Of a stretch of DNA of 64,000 bases, positions 45,824 through 56,429 are shown one piece after another. Both the position numbers and the translations under genes were made by a program. A model generated the notes under the pieces. That model was not told the DNA's origin. It saw only the letters and a list, made by a program, of their open reading frames with translations, and did not search any database. This DNA is from Cryptomeria japonica (Eukaryota; Streptophyta; Pinopsida; Cupressales; Cupressaceae): NCBI RefSeq assembly GCF_030272615.1, contig NC_081406.1:212450997-212514996 (forward strand). Reading direction: 5' to 3'. Numbering within the stretch: position 1 is the stretch's first letter; each line of letters begins with the position of its first letter.

Positions 45824-46200
45824 ATGTCAGATGTTTTTCAGGACATGTTTGAAGTGGATTTGATGGTTCAAATGAAAGGAGTGATTGTAATAAACGAGGT
45901 TGGAGATAAGATTATTATGTTCCAAGTGGTATATAACAAGATGGGTAAACAAAATATAGTGATGAAAGAGGTGGTTGGAGAAAGTATTGTATTTCAGGTT
46001 GCAGGATTCATGGAGAATGAAAGAGTAGAAGTGATAGTGGAGGAGGTAGAAGGAGAAAGCTTGAAAGTGTTTCTGAATTTTCTCTACACAACAAAAGTGG
46101 GTGATAATGAAATTTTTGCCAATTATAAACAACTTGCAAGGCTTGCAGCCAATTTTAAGATAAAGAAGTTGTTTACCAAGTTGAATTTGTGTATGGATGG
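45824..46200 (+). pseudogene. BTB/POZ-domain gene fragment
   Basis: The frame reads MSDVFQDMFEVD, a rearranged middle with repeated VVGESIVFQV/EVEGES-type pieces, then ESLKVFLNFLYTTKVGD and YKQLARLAANFKIKKLFTKL. The pattern VFxxMFE ... FLxFLYTxxV ... LxxLAxxFKIKxL is that of the BTB/POZ fold used in plant CUL3 adaptors. The N-terminal third of the domain is missing and the end runs into GA-rich sequence. It is probably a captured or relic host-gene piece rather than a working gene. Confidence 0.5.
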
Positions 46201-46798
46201 GGTATGGAGGAAGGGAGAGAGGGGGAGCATGTTGGTTTGTTATTTTTGTAAGCAGTATTAGTACTACTTTTTATATTGTAATAATGGTTCATCTTGTCAC
46301 CTTAGGACACCATATGACCCCTTAGGTCATCATATGCTCCTAAAGGGTCATGCGGTGTGCTAAGGGGTCACATGATGTCATTAGGTGTTATGTGGGGTCC
46401 TAAGGGAGAGAGAGAGGGGGGGTGGGAAAGTAAGGGAGATAAAGTGGGTAGGGAGAGAGAAAGAGTGGGGAGGGAGAGAAGAAGAGAGAGAGAGGGGGGG
46501 AGCATGTTGGTTTGTTATTATTGTAAGGAGTATTGGTACTGCTTTTTATATTGTAATAATGGTTCATCTTGCCACCTTACGACACTGTAATTCCATCTTT
46601 CCATCTTGACCCCTTAGGACATGATATGCTCCTAAAGAGTCATGTGGTGTTATGGTGTTATGTGGGGTCCTGAGAGAGAGAGAGAGATGGTGGAGAGAGA
46701 GAGAGATGGGGGAGAGAGAGAGAGAGAGAGGAATAAAAAAGGGAGGGATGGAGATTGGGGGAGACGAAGAGATGTCACATGATGTTGTTAAGGGTCAC
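46201..46798 (+). repeat. ~280-bp duplication with ATGACCCCTTAGG repeats and GA tracts
   Basis: The phrase GCATGTTGGTTTGTTATT begins copies at about 46227 and 46502. Each continues with GTAATAATGGTTCATCTTG, then CTTAGGACA/CCTAAAG(G/A)GTCATG units, GTTATGTGGGGTCCT and a GA tract. The same ACCCCTTAGG family resumes at 48045-48330 after the solo LTR. Confidence 0.75.
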
Positions 46799-48044
46799 TG
46801 TAATGGTGGGAAAATGATGAGTGATAGATCAAGAGGAAAACTTCCCTTTCCCTCAAAGAGAGATGGGAGTTTCACTATTGATTATCCTTCAAGCACTTTT
46901 CACCATTACATTAGGAAGAAGGGGATGAGATAATTCACTAGATTCAATCTCTCCACACAAAGATGGTAGATTAAATTTTGAATGAATTGAGGATGTTAGG
47001 ATGATTCCCCATTTCCTTGTTTGAAATGGAAAGGAATTTGATTGAATTATGTAGTGCAAAAGTGACAAGGAATTGATTATAACTTAAGATCAGGATATAA
47101 GATGAAGTTGTGCACCTGGATCTGGTAGTAAAATATCGAGACGAAGTCACCCTGCGGATTTGACAAAAAGTTGTCTGGACCATGGCAGGAATGTACACAA
47201 TTCTTTGAAAAATCCACAAAATGAAAAGGGTTTTTCCGCCTCTGCAAATGAATCCTGAATCCAAAAGTACAACTATGCACTTGCAACCTACACATAGAAA
47301 AGAGAGGAAAATGGATTGGGATTGGAGGTTTGCCTAAAGGCAAACCCCAGTTTTGGAATTAACCAAGTAATGAAAGAAAGTACTTGCGAGTAGATGTAAA
47401 AGACTGAATTATAAATCACCTCAAGGGAGGTTGTAGTGGCAATATTGATAGAAGTGATTGTGTGGAATTGAATGTTGAAATCAATCTACTCTTCAATGGT
47501 TGAATCCTTGACTTGAATGCAGCACCTAGCCTTGAAGGGAGACTTGAGAATGCTCAATGCTGGAAAACAATATTTGAATTCTCTTGAATGCTTGATCGCT
47601 TGTGTATACTCCAATCTTATCCAACTTCCACCTATTGAACTTATGCAAATGAGAGAGTGAAAGCTCCCTTAAATACATGTTGTTGGATTTGAAGTTTATC
47701 ATGGGCCGACATCCAAGAGGTTTCCCGCTTGAGGCACAACCCACAAGGCATGCTCTAGGAAGGATCTTTCCCTAAAATAGGGTAGGGATAGGAATGCCAC
47801 GACCCTGTCATGGGAGGACAAGGGTTCCACACCCTTGTCCAAGGGGGGACAGTGGCGCCATGCCCCTATCCTACCCCTTTCTTCAAGGCAGAATGTAGAC
47901 GAAGTGATGCAGATGCCAAGGAAGAAGTTGTTTTCACACTCGAGCACTCTTTGGTCTCCGATTAGGCTAGAGGATTTAAGTTTGCATGCGTGAGGACCCT
48001 AATGTAGTCAAAAATTGCTAGGATTACAATTTTATGACACTACA
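46799..48044 (-). mobile_element. 1.25-kb gypsy-type solo LTR with GTCAC target duplication
   Basis: Starts TGTAATGG and ends ACACTACA on +, bounded by GTCAC at 46794-46798 and 48045-48049. On the - strand it begins TGTAGTGTCATAAAAT, resembling the start of the gypsy LTR at 36171 (TGTAGTGTCGTAAATT), hence the strand and superfamily call. No coding region; no internal element part, so a solo LTR. Confidence 0.75.
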
Positions 48045-48330
48045 GTCACGTGGGGTCCTAACTGAGCCACACATGTGTTGCAACACCATATGACCCCTTA
48101 AGACACCATATAACCCCTTAAGATATCATACATGGTCCGAAAGGGTCATATGGCATCATTGGGGGTCATGTAGCATCATTGGGGGTCATGTAGGGTCATA
48201 ATGGGGCCGCACATGTGTTAGAACATCATATGACCCCTTAGGACATCATATGGTCTTAAGGGGTCATATGTGTGCTAAGGGACCTTACATGATGTCATTA
48301 GGTGTTATGTGGGGTCCAGAGAGAGAGAGA
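48045..48330 (+). repeat. ATGACCCCTTAGG-type repeats, continued
   Basis: Short units CATATGACCCCTTAGGACATC and inverted AAGGGGTCATATG alternate, with an internal duplication (GGGGGTCATGTAGCATCATT). It ends with GTTATGTGGGGTCC and a GA tract as in the copies before the solo LTR. Confidence 0.75.
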
Positions 48331-48394
48331 GAGGTAGGAATACAATGTATAATAACATATCAAAAGACAATATATATCAATATACATGTACATG

Positions 48395-49436
48395 TGTTAG
48401 GTCTCGGAGATAACTGAGAGTGGGGGTGAATCAGTTGTCTAATAAATTCAAACCGAAAACTTATTAACCAACATAATGCTTAATACCAGTAAACCAGTTA
48501 AGTATGTCGGTAGACAGTGTTAACAGTAAATTACCATACTGGTAAGAATTAATGCATGAAACATAAACACAAAGTCATCCACAACACATGACACCAATAT
48601 TTGTACGTGGAAACCCTGTAAGGGGAAAAACCATGGTGGGAATCCTTACCCACAATCAGATGATACTACTGCAGATAGTAAGTGTAAAAAGAGGGGTCTG
48701 CACATGCAGAAAGGCCAACAGCCTAGAGCTCACTACTCAATCAAAAATGGGAGTCACACTAACTATAGTTGGATGGTTGAATCCAATAAGAATGTACTGT
48801 ACAAAATTGCATCTTCATATGCTGAATTCAGTACCGGTGTAATGTTGATATGCTTCTACAAAAACCTAACTTCACCTTCAGATGATGTCTTCGTGTATGC
48901 CTCTACTTGATCTCGCATATACCTTCACTCAAATCTTTTTCGCATTCCACACTTGATCTTACAAATAAGATCTTACATTTATACCATACCCTAAGACCAA
49001 TTTTAGTAGGTCGGCTCTACAAGATATTACAATAAAAAATTTTACAAATAATATCCGATGTAATAACCAATAAGCATGTTGGCTTAATGCATTTATATCA
49101 ATAATAAATCATCTTCATAGCATGCCATGTTGATCTAGAAAAGATAAACCTGTCGGTGTAACCCTAGATAATCAAGACCTATTTGCTGCTAAAAGCAAAT
49201 ATGCAAATAAGAATATATCAATGATTAGTACTTCAAAATAAAGTGTCCACATGATGTCTTTGACATTACCAAGTGTCTTTCATGACATTCCAAGTACCGG
49301 TGAAAATTATATCCTGTCGGTTGATCATATACCAATAACTGTTGCATAGATTACTACTTGTCGGTGAATGTTGTTGGGTCTCCAAAGTAGGTGTATTTAG
49401 TAGGTGTTGACATTAATGACAAAACCATACCAAAAT
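48395..49436 (-). repeat. 3' LTR of copia element 3
   Basis: Direct repeat of 52764-53804 with scattered differences. On + it starts TGTTAGGTC; the other end breaks at CCAAAAT, short of the TACCAACA present in the 5' copy. Confidence 0.9.
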
Positions 49437-49438
49437 TC

Positions 49439-50941
49439 TTACTGCATTTCAAGAGAAAATTCTTTGCATAATTCATCTTCTCCTCCAAAGATTATATCAT
49501 CAACAAATACTTCAATAATCAAGATGTCATCATTAGTTACTTTGTAATATAAATTGCTATCTGCATTTCCTTTAGTAAAACCAATCTTGAAAAGATACTT
49601 ATCCAATCTTGCATACCAAGCTCTTGGGGCTTGTTTTAATCCATACAAAGCTTTTCTTAATCTGCAAACCATATCATTGTCATCTATCAAAGAAAATCCA
49701 TCAGGTTGTTCAATATAGACTTCCTCTTCAAGATCTCCATTCAAAAATGCACATTTAATATCCATTTGATAAACTTTGTAATCCTTGTGAGCTGCAAAGG
49801 CCAAGAATAATCTAACTGCCTCAATTCTGGCTACCGATGCAAAGGTTTCATTGTAATCAACTCCTTCTTTCTGAGAATATCCCTTACACACTAGTATTTC
49901 TTTATTTTTGACAACTTTACCATTTTTATTAAGTTTGTTTCTAAATACCCATTTGGTTCCAATTACATTTTTATTTTTAGGCCGGGGAGCTAATGTCCAA
50001 GTATTATTTTTCTCAATTTGTCCTAATTCTTCTTCCATAGCTTTAATCCAAAATTTATCTTCACATGCCTCATTGATAGTTAATGGTTCAATTTGAGAAG
50101 TAAGACATACTTCTTCATTTGCCAATCTTCCTCTTGTCATAACTCCTTTAAATTTGCTTCCAATTATCTGATCTTCAGAATAATTCAGTCTTACATACCG
50201 TGGTGTCTTAGTTTGTTGTAGTTCTTCAATTATTGTGGAATCCTCTGATGATACCGGAGTAACTGGATCATCATTATGTACCGGTGGATTTATTGTAGGT
50301 TCATTTGTCATAATTTCTATTTCTGGTTCAGAGTCTATATATCTTGAAGTTCCTCTGAATTGTTCATCAATCTTTACATTTGTACTTTCAACAATTTTCT
50401 GTAATCTTTTATTAAAACATCTATATGCCTTGCTCTTAGATGAATAACCAAGAAATATTCCTTCATCACTTCTAGGATCAAACTTGCCAATATACTCATC
50501 TCTTCTAATATAACATTTACTTCCAAAAATTCTGAAGTACTTAAGAGTAGGAATATTACCAAACCATAGTTCATGAGGGGTCTTACCGGTTTCACCTTTG
50601 ATGTGAACTTTGTTGAATGTACAGACAGTAGTGCTTACTGCCTCTCTCCAGTACACATGTGGTAGATTTACTTCTGATAACATACTTCTTGTTGCATCCA
50701 AGATAGTTCTATTTTTCCTTTCAACAACTCCATTCTATTGTGGTGTCTGAGGTGCTGATAATTGTCTTTTGATTCCATTCACTTCACAGAATGTATTAAA
50801 ATCTTTAGATGTGAATTCTCCTCCTTGATCTGATCTTAAACATTTCATTTTCTTACTGGTTTCATTTTCAACCATTGCTTTGAATAGTTTGAACTTCCCA
50901 AGTGCTTCTGATTTTTCTTTGAGAAAAGTAACCCAACACAT
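49439..50941 (-). pseudogene. pol: Copia integrase core and reverse transcriptase (truncated)
   Basis: The integrase core has LRSDQGGEFTS (second Asp present) and VVERKNRT (Glu present); one TAG lies between them, in the same frame, near 50732. Then come ELWFGNIPTLKYFRIFGSKC, DEGIFLGYSSKSKAY, and RT blocks [45 protein letters not shown] and FVDDIIFGG. The frame 49439-50701 is open for 420 residues and stops 23 residues after FVDD at the LTR junction. RNase H is absent. Confidence 0.9.
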
Positions 50942-51722
50942 TCTAGAATAATCATCAATAATTAGCGTGAAATATCTATCACCTTGTAAGCTTTTAGTTC
51001 TAGCTGGACCACATAAATCAGTGTGAATTAAATCAAGAGCATTATTGGATTTTTCTGGAATACTTTTGAACTAGCTCTAACTTGTTTTCCAAATTGACAT
51101 TCCTTGCAAACTGTATTCTGAGGTTTCACAATTTTAGGTAGACCTCTAACTGCCTTAGAAGTACTGATTTTTACCATGCAATCAAAATTTACATGACATA
51201 GTCTTTTATGCCATAACCAACTTTCATCTATATGTGCAATTAAGCATGCCTTTTCACTATTATTTAAATGAAAGATATTACCTCTAGTCTGATTACCGGT
51301 TGCAATTTCCAAACCAGTTCTATCATGATTTTGCATTTTCCATTTTTAAATTGTAACAGAAAACCTTTCTCAACTAATTGACCAACACTTAAAAGATTAT
51401 GTTTTAATCCTTCAACATAGTAGACATTGTCAGTGTTATGTTTACCATCAAGAGATATTGAACCCTTACCTTTGATTGAACAAGCTTTGTCATCTCCAAA
51501 TCTTACTAAACCTCCATTGTATTCTTGAAAGTTCAGGAATTTACCTTTGTCTCCAATCATGTGATGTGAGCATCCTGGGTCAATCATCCATTCATCCTTT
51601 GTTTCAACTTTAGCTACTAGGGCTTGTTCTACCAGTTGAACAATAGGTGTCAGTTGATCTTCTGTTATAGCAACAAAGACCCATCCATTGTCTGTTGGAT
51701 CCTCATTAGAATCATCAGTCAC
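50942..51722 (-). pseudogene. pol: Copia protease and pre-integrase region
   Basis: The protease site reads WMIDPGCSHHM, i.e. D-P-G instead of D-S-G. LVRFGDDKACSIKGKGS and VYYVEGLKHNLLSVGQL follow. The pre-integrase zinc region (WHKRLCHVNFDCM, CKECQFGK) and IHTDLCGP (first Asp) are read after frameshifts near 51300 and 51050. The protease frame is in the same register as gag, separated by a single TAG at about 51777. Confidence 0.85.
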
Positions 51723-51776
51723 ACCTTCATCAACAATGTAACAAGATTTATCTTTGTTTTTCTTAAATTTGTATCT

Positions 51777-52706
51777 CTAATTTTCAGGATTAGGTTTGTA
51801 TGTTCTTCTAGCTTCTTCTCTTAGTCTAGCATGTCTATCAGGGCATCTTGAAGCCATATGACCAATCTTATTGCAGTTAAAACATTTAAAGGGTGCTTTA
51901 CCTTCATACTTACTTCCAATTGGGCCTTTTGGCATTTTTCTTGCAAATAGTGCTTCAAGTTCTTCAAGCTCTTCATTCTCCTTCCTGGTTTCTTCAAGTT
52001 CTCTTACATAAAAGGTTCTCCATTCTGATTTGTCAAAAGATGGAGCAGATGATGTTGATGCTTTGAAGGCCAAATCAGTTTTTATAGTAGCAACAGGACC
52101 AAATTCCTCAATTTCAAAAGTTGAAAGTTTTCCAATTAATGTATCCCTAGTTACTGATGTATTAGGCATTGTTCTCAACTCATTTATAGCAGTAACCTTC
52201 ATTTTATATGCCAGTGGCAAACCTCTTAAGATTTTTGAAACAATCTCATCCTCACTCAAGGTTCCTCCACAACATTTGATACCCAAAACAGTTTCATTTA
52301 CTCTTTCCATAAAAGCAGAAATCCTTTCATCTTCTTCCATTTTCAGATGTTCATACCTGACTTGGAAGCTTTCAATTTTTGCAATTTTGACTGTGGAATC
52401 TCCTTCATTCAGTGTTTCCAAATGATCCCAAATAGTTTTAGCAATAGATCTATCTGATAATCCCATGATTTGTTGATCTGATAATGCGCTCAAGAGTGCT
52501 TCTCTTGCTTTGCAATCATTTTCTTCATCTTTAGCTAAAGTAGTTGGAGCAGTCTGACCAGCTACAGTAGCAGTATAACCATTCTTAGTAACTTCCCAGA
52601 TGTCTTTACCAATGCAATTTAGATGTGTCTCCATTCTGATCTTCCATATTCCATAGTTGGTTCCATCAAGTTTAGAACTATTCTTTCTGAAATAATTAGT
52701 AGGCAT
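51777..52706 (-). CDS. gag: Copia Gag, uninterrupted frame (309 aa)
   Basis: Capsid/nucleocapsid protein of copia element 3. N-terminal SKLDGTNYGIWKIRMETHL, a helical Gag body (MGLSDRSIAKTIWDHLETL, FMERVNETVLGIKCCGGTL) and one CCHC knuckle CFNCNKIGHMASRC near residues 271-284. The start ATG at 52706 lies about 35 bases after the primer binding site. It ends at a TAG; the same frame continues into protease, so the original product was probably a Gag-Pol fusion. Confidence 0.85.
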   Translation of the reverse strand: MPTNYFRKNSSKLDGTNYGIWKIRMETHLNCIGKDIWEVTKNGYTATVAGQTAPTTLAKDEENDCKAREALLSALSDQQIMGLSDRSIAKTIWDHLETLNEGDSTVKIAKIESFQVRYEHLKMEEDERISAFMERVNETVLGIKCCGGTLSEDEIVSKILRGLPLAYKMKVTAINELRTMPNTSVTRDTLIGKLSTFEIEEFGPVATIKTDLAFKASTSSAPSFDKSEWRTFYVRELEETRKENEELEELEALFARKMPKGPIGSKYEGKAPFKCFNCNKIGHMASRCPDRHARLREEARRTYKPNPEN

Positions 52707-52739
52707 TGGATCTCCTCAAGTTGTTAAACTTCTGCAAAA

Positions 52740-52763
52740 AGAGGACTAAGCTCTGATACCAAT
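52740..52763 (-). promoter_or_regulatory. Primer binding site of copia element 3
   Basis: On the - strand TTGGTATCAGAGCTTAGTCC follows the LTR end (CCTAACA) by two bases. TGGTATCAGAGC is the standard initiator-Met tRNA site of plant copia elements. Confidence 0.9.
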
Positions 52764-53804
52764 TGTTAGGTCCTGAAGACAACTGAGAGGGGGGGGTGAA
52801 TCAGTTGTCTAATAAATTCAAACCAAAAACTTATTAACCAACTTAATGCTTAATACCAGTAAACCAGTTAAGTATGTCAGTAGACAGTAAATTGCCATAC
52901 CGATAAGAATTAATGCATGAAACATAAACACAAAGTCATCCACAACACATGACACCAATATTTGTATGTGGAAACCCTGTAAGGGAAAAAACCACGGTGG
53001 GAATCCTTACCCACAATCAGATGATACTACTACAAATAGTAAGTGTACAAAGAGGGGTCTGGACATGCAGAAAGGCCAACAACCTAGAGCTCACTACTCA
53101 ATCACAAATGGGAGTCACACTAACTAAAGTTGGATGGTTAAATCCAATAAGAATGTACTGTACAAAATTGCATCTTCATATGCTGAATTCAGTACCGGTG
53201 TAATGTTGATATGCTTCTACAAAAACCTAACTTCACCTTCAGATGATGTCTTTGTGTATGCCTCTACTTGATCTTGCATATACCTTCACTCAAATCTTTT
53301 TTGCATTCCACACTTGATCTTACAAATAAGATCTTACATTTATACCATACCTTAAGACCAATTTTAGTAGGTCGGCTCTACAAGATATTACAATAAAACA
53401 TTTTACAAATAATATCCGTTGCAATAACCGATAAACATGTCAGCTTAATGCATTTACATCAATAATAAATCATCTTCATAGCGTGCCATGCTGATCTGGA
53501 AAAGATAAACCTGCCGGTGTAAGCCTTGATAACCGGGACCTATTTGCCGGTAAAAGCAAATATGCAAATAAGAATATATTAATGTTTAGTACTTCAAAAT
53601 AAAGTGTCCACATGATGTCTTTGACATTACCAAGTGTCTTTCATGTCATTCTAGGTACCGATGAACATTATATCCTATCGGTTGATCATATACCAGTAAC
53701 TGTTGCATAGATTACTGCTTGCCGGTGAATGTTGTTGGATCTCCAAAGTAGGTGTATTTAGTAGGTGTTGACATCAATGACAAAACTATACCAAAATACC
53801 AACA
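52764..53804 (-). repeat. 5' LTR of copia element 3
   Basis: 1,041 bases, TGTTAGG...ACCAACA on +. The - strand start reads TGTTGGTATTTTGG and contains TTGTCATTGATGTCAACACC within the first 45 bases, as in the other copia LTRs of the window. Confidence 0.9.
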
Positions 53805-53809
53805 ACATG

Positions 53810-53867
53810 TACATACACATATACATATAATACACATAAAATATCAAAAGATAATAAACATACATAA

Positions 53868-53905
<38 letters not shown>

Positions 53906-54075
53906 ACATACATATATGTATACATACGTCATACACATATTATATACATATACATACATACATATGTGTGTGTGTAACATATATACACATATTATATATA
54001 CATATATACATACAATATCTACATATATACATATTATACAAATACATGTATGTATGCACACACACATTTTAAACA
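53810..54075 (+). repeat. TA/CA-rich microsatellite
   Basis: ATACAT, (TA)n and (CA/TG)n tracts, including a pure TA run at about 53872-53900. The same type of sequence lies left of the copia element (48345-48394), so the element inserted into it. Short His/Ile/Tyr frames here are meaningless. Confidence 0.9.
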
Positions 54076-54109
54076 TACACATTAATTTCTTTATGTTATA
54101 GTATCATAG

Positions 54110-54215
54110 GAAGACTACGTACGTGGTATTTTCTCCTTAGAACTGCGTACGCGCTGCTTATTCAAATAAAAACCCATACGTGGTTCTTATTCAAAAGAAA
54201 ACTCGTATGCACTTT
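54110..54215 (-). repeat. GCGTACGC-type motif cluster (third site)
   Basis: Four near-palindromes: TACGTACGTGG, CTGCGTACGCGC, CCATACGTGG and CTCGTATGCAC, spaced 25-35 bases, with TTTTGAATAAGAACC-type links. Same motif class as 780-946 and 40057-40185. Confidence 0.5.
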
Positions 54216-55029
54216 TGTTTGTTTAGGCTTGTGAATAGGCTTGGATGACAAAGTTGCGGTTTGGAAGTTTGATTTCCCTCCATTTCCCTCCTTTTTGACA
54301 TGCTTTATTTTATGAACTTGGTTTCTCGAATTTGTCATCACCAGGTTTACACTTCATCAAGTGGGTATTTTTGAAATTGCCACCATATTTTCACCCATCT
54401 TCTAAGCTTTCTAACCATATAATTTTTAAAAAATTTGAACAACAATAACATTATTATTTAATTTCTTTTACCAATGTCTCCATAGTTCTCAGAGACATAC
54501 GTGTAGCATTTTTTTAATAACTTTTGATCTACTTATCCAAACTTTAAAAAAATTATATATTATTGTAGTACACTCAATTCTTTACAATTTCTTTTTTTTT
54601 TTGCATTTTTGATTGTTTTGGTGCAAGTTATGCTTCGCGCACGAATAGGTACCTGATTTTCAGGATGTGCTTGATTGGAAAAGTCAAAAAAAAAAAATAC
54701 TCAACAAAAAATTACAAAAAAAGACACAACTTCTAGCGCTCACTCTTACCGATCTTTCTGCCAAAGGATTTGTCAAAATAATAAATTTAACTATGACTTT
54801 TTTTATGCTCACGTCAGACACTATGTTACGTTTTTCAGAAAAAAATCACAGTCTATTTTTCATGTGCGAAGGATTTGACCCCCTTAATATTATCCAATTT
54901 TGAAAAAAATTAGTAGTTTGGAAACTAGATTCAGAGTACTACAATATTTGATCTTTGAGTATCTTCATATCTTGAGTGTATGGCTCTCAACTTTCCCCTC
55001 CAAGTTCAAGTTTACCTGATTTCAGAAAA
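54216..55029. other. AT-rich region, no gene seen
   Basis: Homopolymer A and T runs and short frames only. Frames at 54667-54903 and neighbours have low-complexity Lys-rich starts and no recognisable domain. Confidence 0.55.
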
Positions 55030-55690
55030 AAAGTGTCCACTTATACCCTCCCTTTTGCACACCATCTTGGTACACTTACCCAAGTATCGAGGCAATATGA
55101 GTGAGGGGAATCCAATAGGGCTATGCTCCCAACCACAGTATCTTTTTATCTATCCTCATTCAATCCTACATGGAAAGAAGGAGATCTAGGTATGACATGT
55201 GACTGAGTTAGATGTATTGATTTTCTTATTTTTTCATTGTGATATATGTATATGTGACTAATCATGAATTTACCATTCTCTCCTCTAGCCAATGCATAGG
55301 GATGGAACGAATTCATTTGTCGCGTTCTTGGAGACATCATCACATCCACAAACATCCCATGGTCCTCTCATATCACACGTAGATCTCATCAGAGTGTGGG
55401 ACGACATGAGGATTTGTTTGATAGTATTAGGATAGAGTTGAAGGTTGCACAAGAGGAGATGGAATGACTACAATGTGAGCTCATGGAGTCTAGGGTAGAG
55501 GTAGCAATGTATAGGAGCATAGTGTTAGAGAGATATAGGGCAAACTCCTCTAAGTGTCACTCACACTCTATGTTATCTCATTGACACACCCCTATGGGGC
55601 CACCATGGCCAGGACCAGAGGGCTCAAATAGCCATCACCCACAAGGTAAATTATTTGTGCATGACTAGGCACCACATGTGATATGAGTGG
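55030..55690 (+). other. Inverted copy of the 738 motif and decayed element fragment
   Basis: 55033-55076 reads GTGTCCACTT, ten extra bases, then TTTTGCACACCATCTTGGT, the reverse complement of the 738-768 motif. Downstream, short frames (GNPIGLCSQPQYLFIYPHS near 55105; HEDLFDSIRIELKVAQEEME near 55408) look like pieces of a protein with an acidic helix but match nothing I know. The arrangement suggests the left end of the element family whose right end is at 1-777. Confidence 0.35.
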
Positions 55691-55719
55691 TGATATGTGA
55701 TATGTTTTTTTGTATCAAA

Positions 55720-55724
<5 letters not shown>

Positions 55725-55770
<46 letters not shown>
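55725..55770 (+). repeat. (AT)n microsatellite
   Basis: About 22 AT dinucleotides without interruption. Confidence 0.95.
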
Positions 55771-55773
<3 letters not shown>

Positions 55774-56201
55774 AATCACTAAATATCATCATAATTAAAT
55801 TGATACATGTGTGATTTAACTAAGCAAACTAAGTGTTTAATTAAATGCTACTATTGATGATGTAATGTACATATGTTCGATTAAATGTCTATGTGATCTA
55901 GTCTTAACTAAATACGCCATGATTTAATTAACATAGTACATAGAATGATAAACTAACATAAATAAATGTAAACTCCTAAGAAATTACACAATGAATTCAA
56001 GACAAACTAACTTTGTTGAGAATGAAGCAATGTATACTAAATGACAAGTCTATCTAATATAACATGCTTGAAAGATAAACATGCTAGCGTATCATTCAAC
56101 ATAGATGATAAAAGAGGAAAGAAAAGGAAAGCAAACGGGAGAGAATTAAGCATAGTATCTATGAAAATGCATAGCATTTTTGGGTTCTTTGAGAGGCATA
56201 C
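55771..56201. other. AT-rich spacer, no gene seen
   Basis: Contains short frames on both strands (56041-56334 and its complement) without a recognisable domain. Ends at the start of the second giant LTR. Confidence 0.5.
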
Positions 56202-56429
56202 TGTTGTGACCACATCACACATCGCCCCATTGCAAATGGGGACCCCCACTATTTTTTGTTTTCTAAGTTATTTTTTTGAGTCTTTTGGCTATTTGCCTTT
56301 CATTTTGAAGAAGTGTGGTATCTCAAGTGCCTAAGATGTAATCATAATGAGGCTCTCTCTCTTTAGGATGAGGTCAAGCACAAAATCTCCTTTTCCCAAC
56401 CAAGTTATTGACCTACCTCTCCCAACACT

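Larger units (their letters stand above)
48395..53804 (-). mobile_element. Ty1/copia retrotransposon 3 (Sirevirus-like), ACATG duplication
   Basis: LTRs at 48395-49436 and 52764-53804 flank primer site, gag, protease, integrase and RT on the - strand. ACATG at 48390-48394 and 53805-53809 is a perfect 5-bp target duplication. RNase H, the 3' non-coding region and the last few bases of the left LTR are missing: RT runs into the LTR at about 49437. The proteins match copia element 1, but the LTRs are a different variant. It cannot move on its own. Confidence 0.95.

Noticed and set aside
53752-54101. Tyr/Ile/His-rich frames
   Set aside because: Translation of the TA/CA microsatellite.
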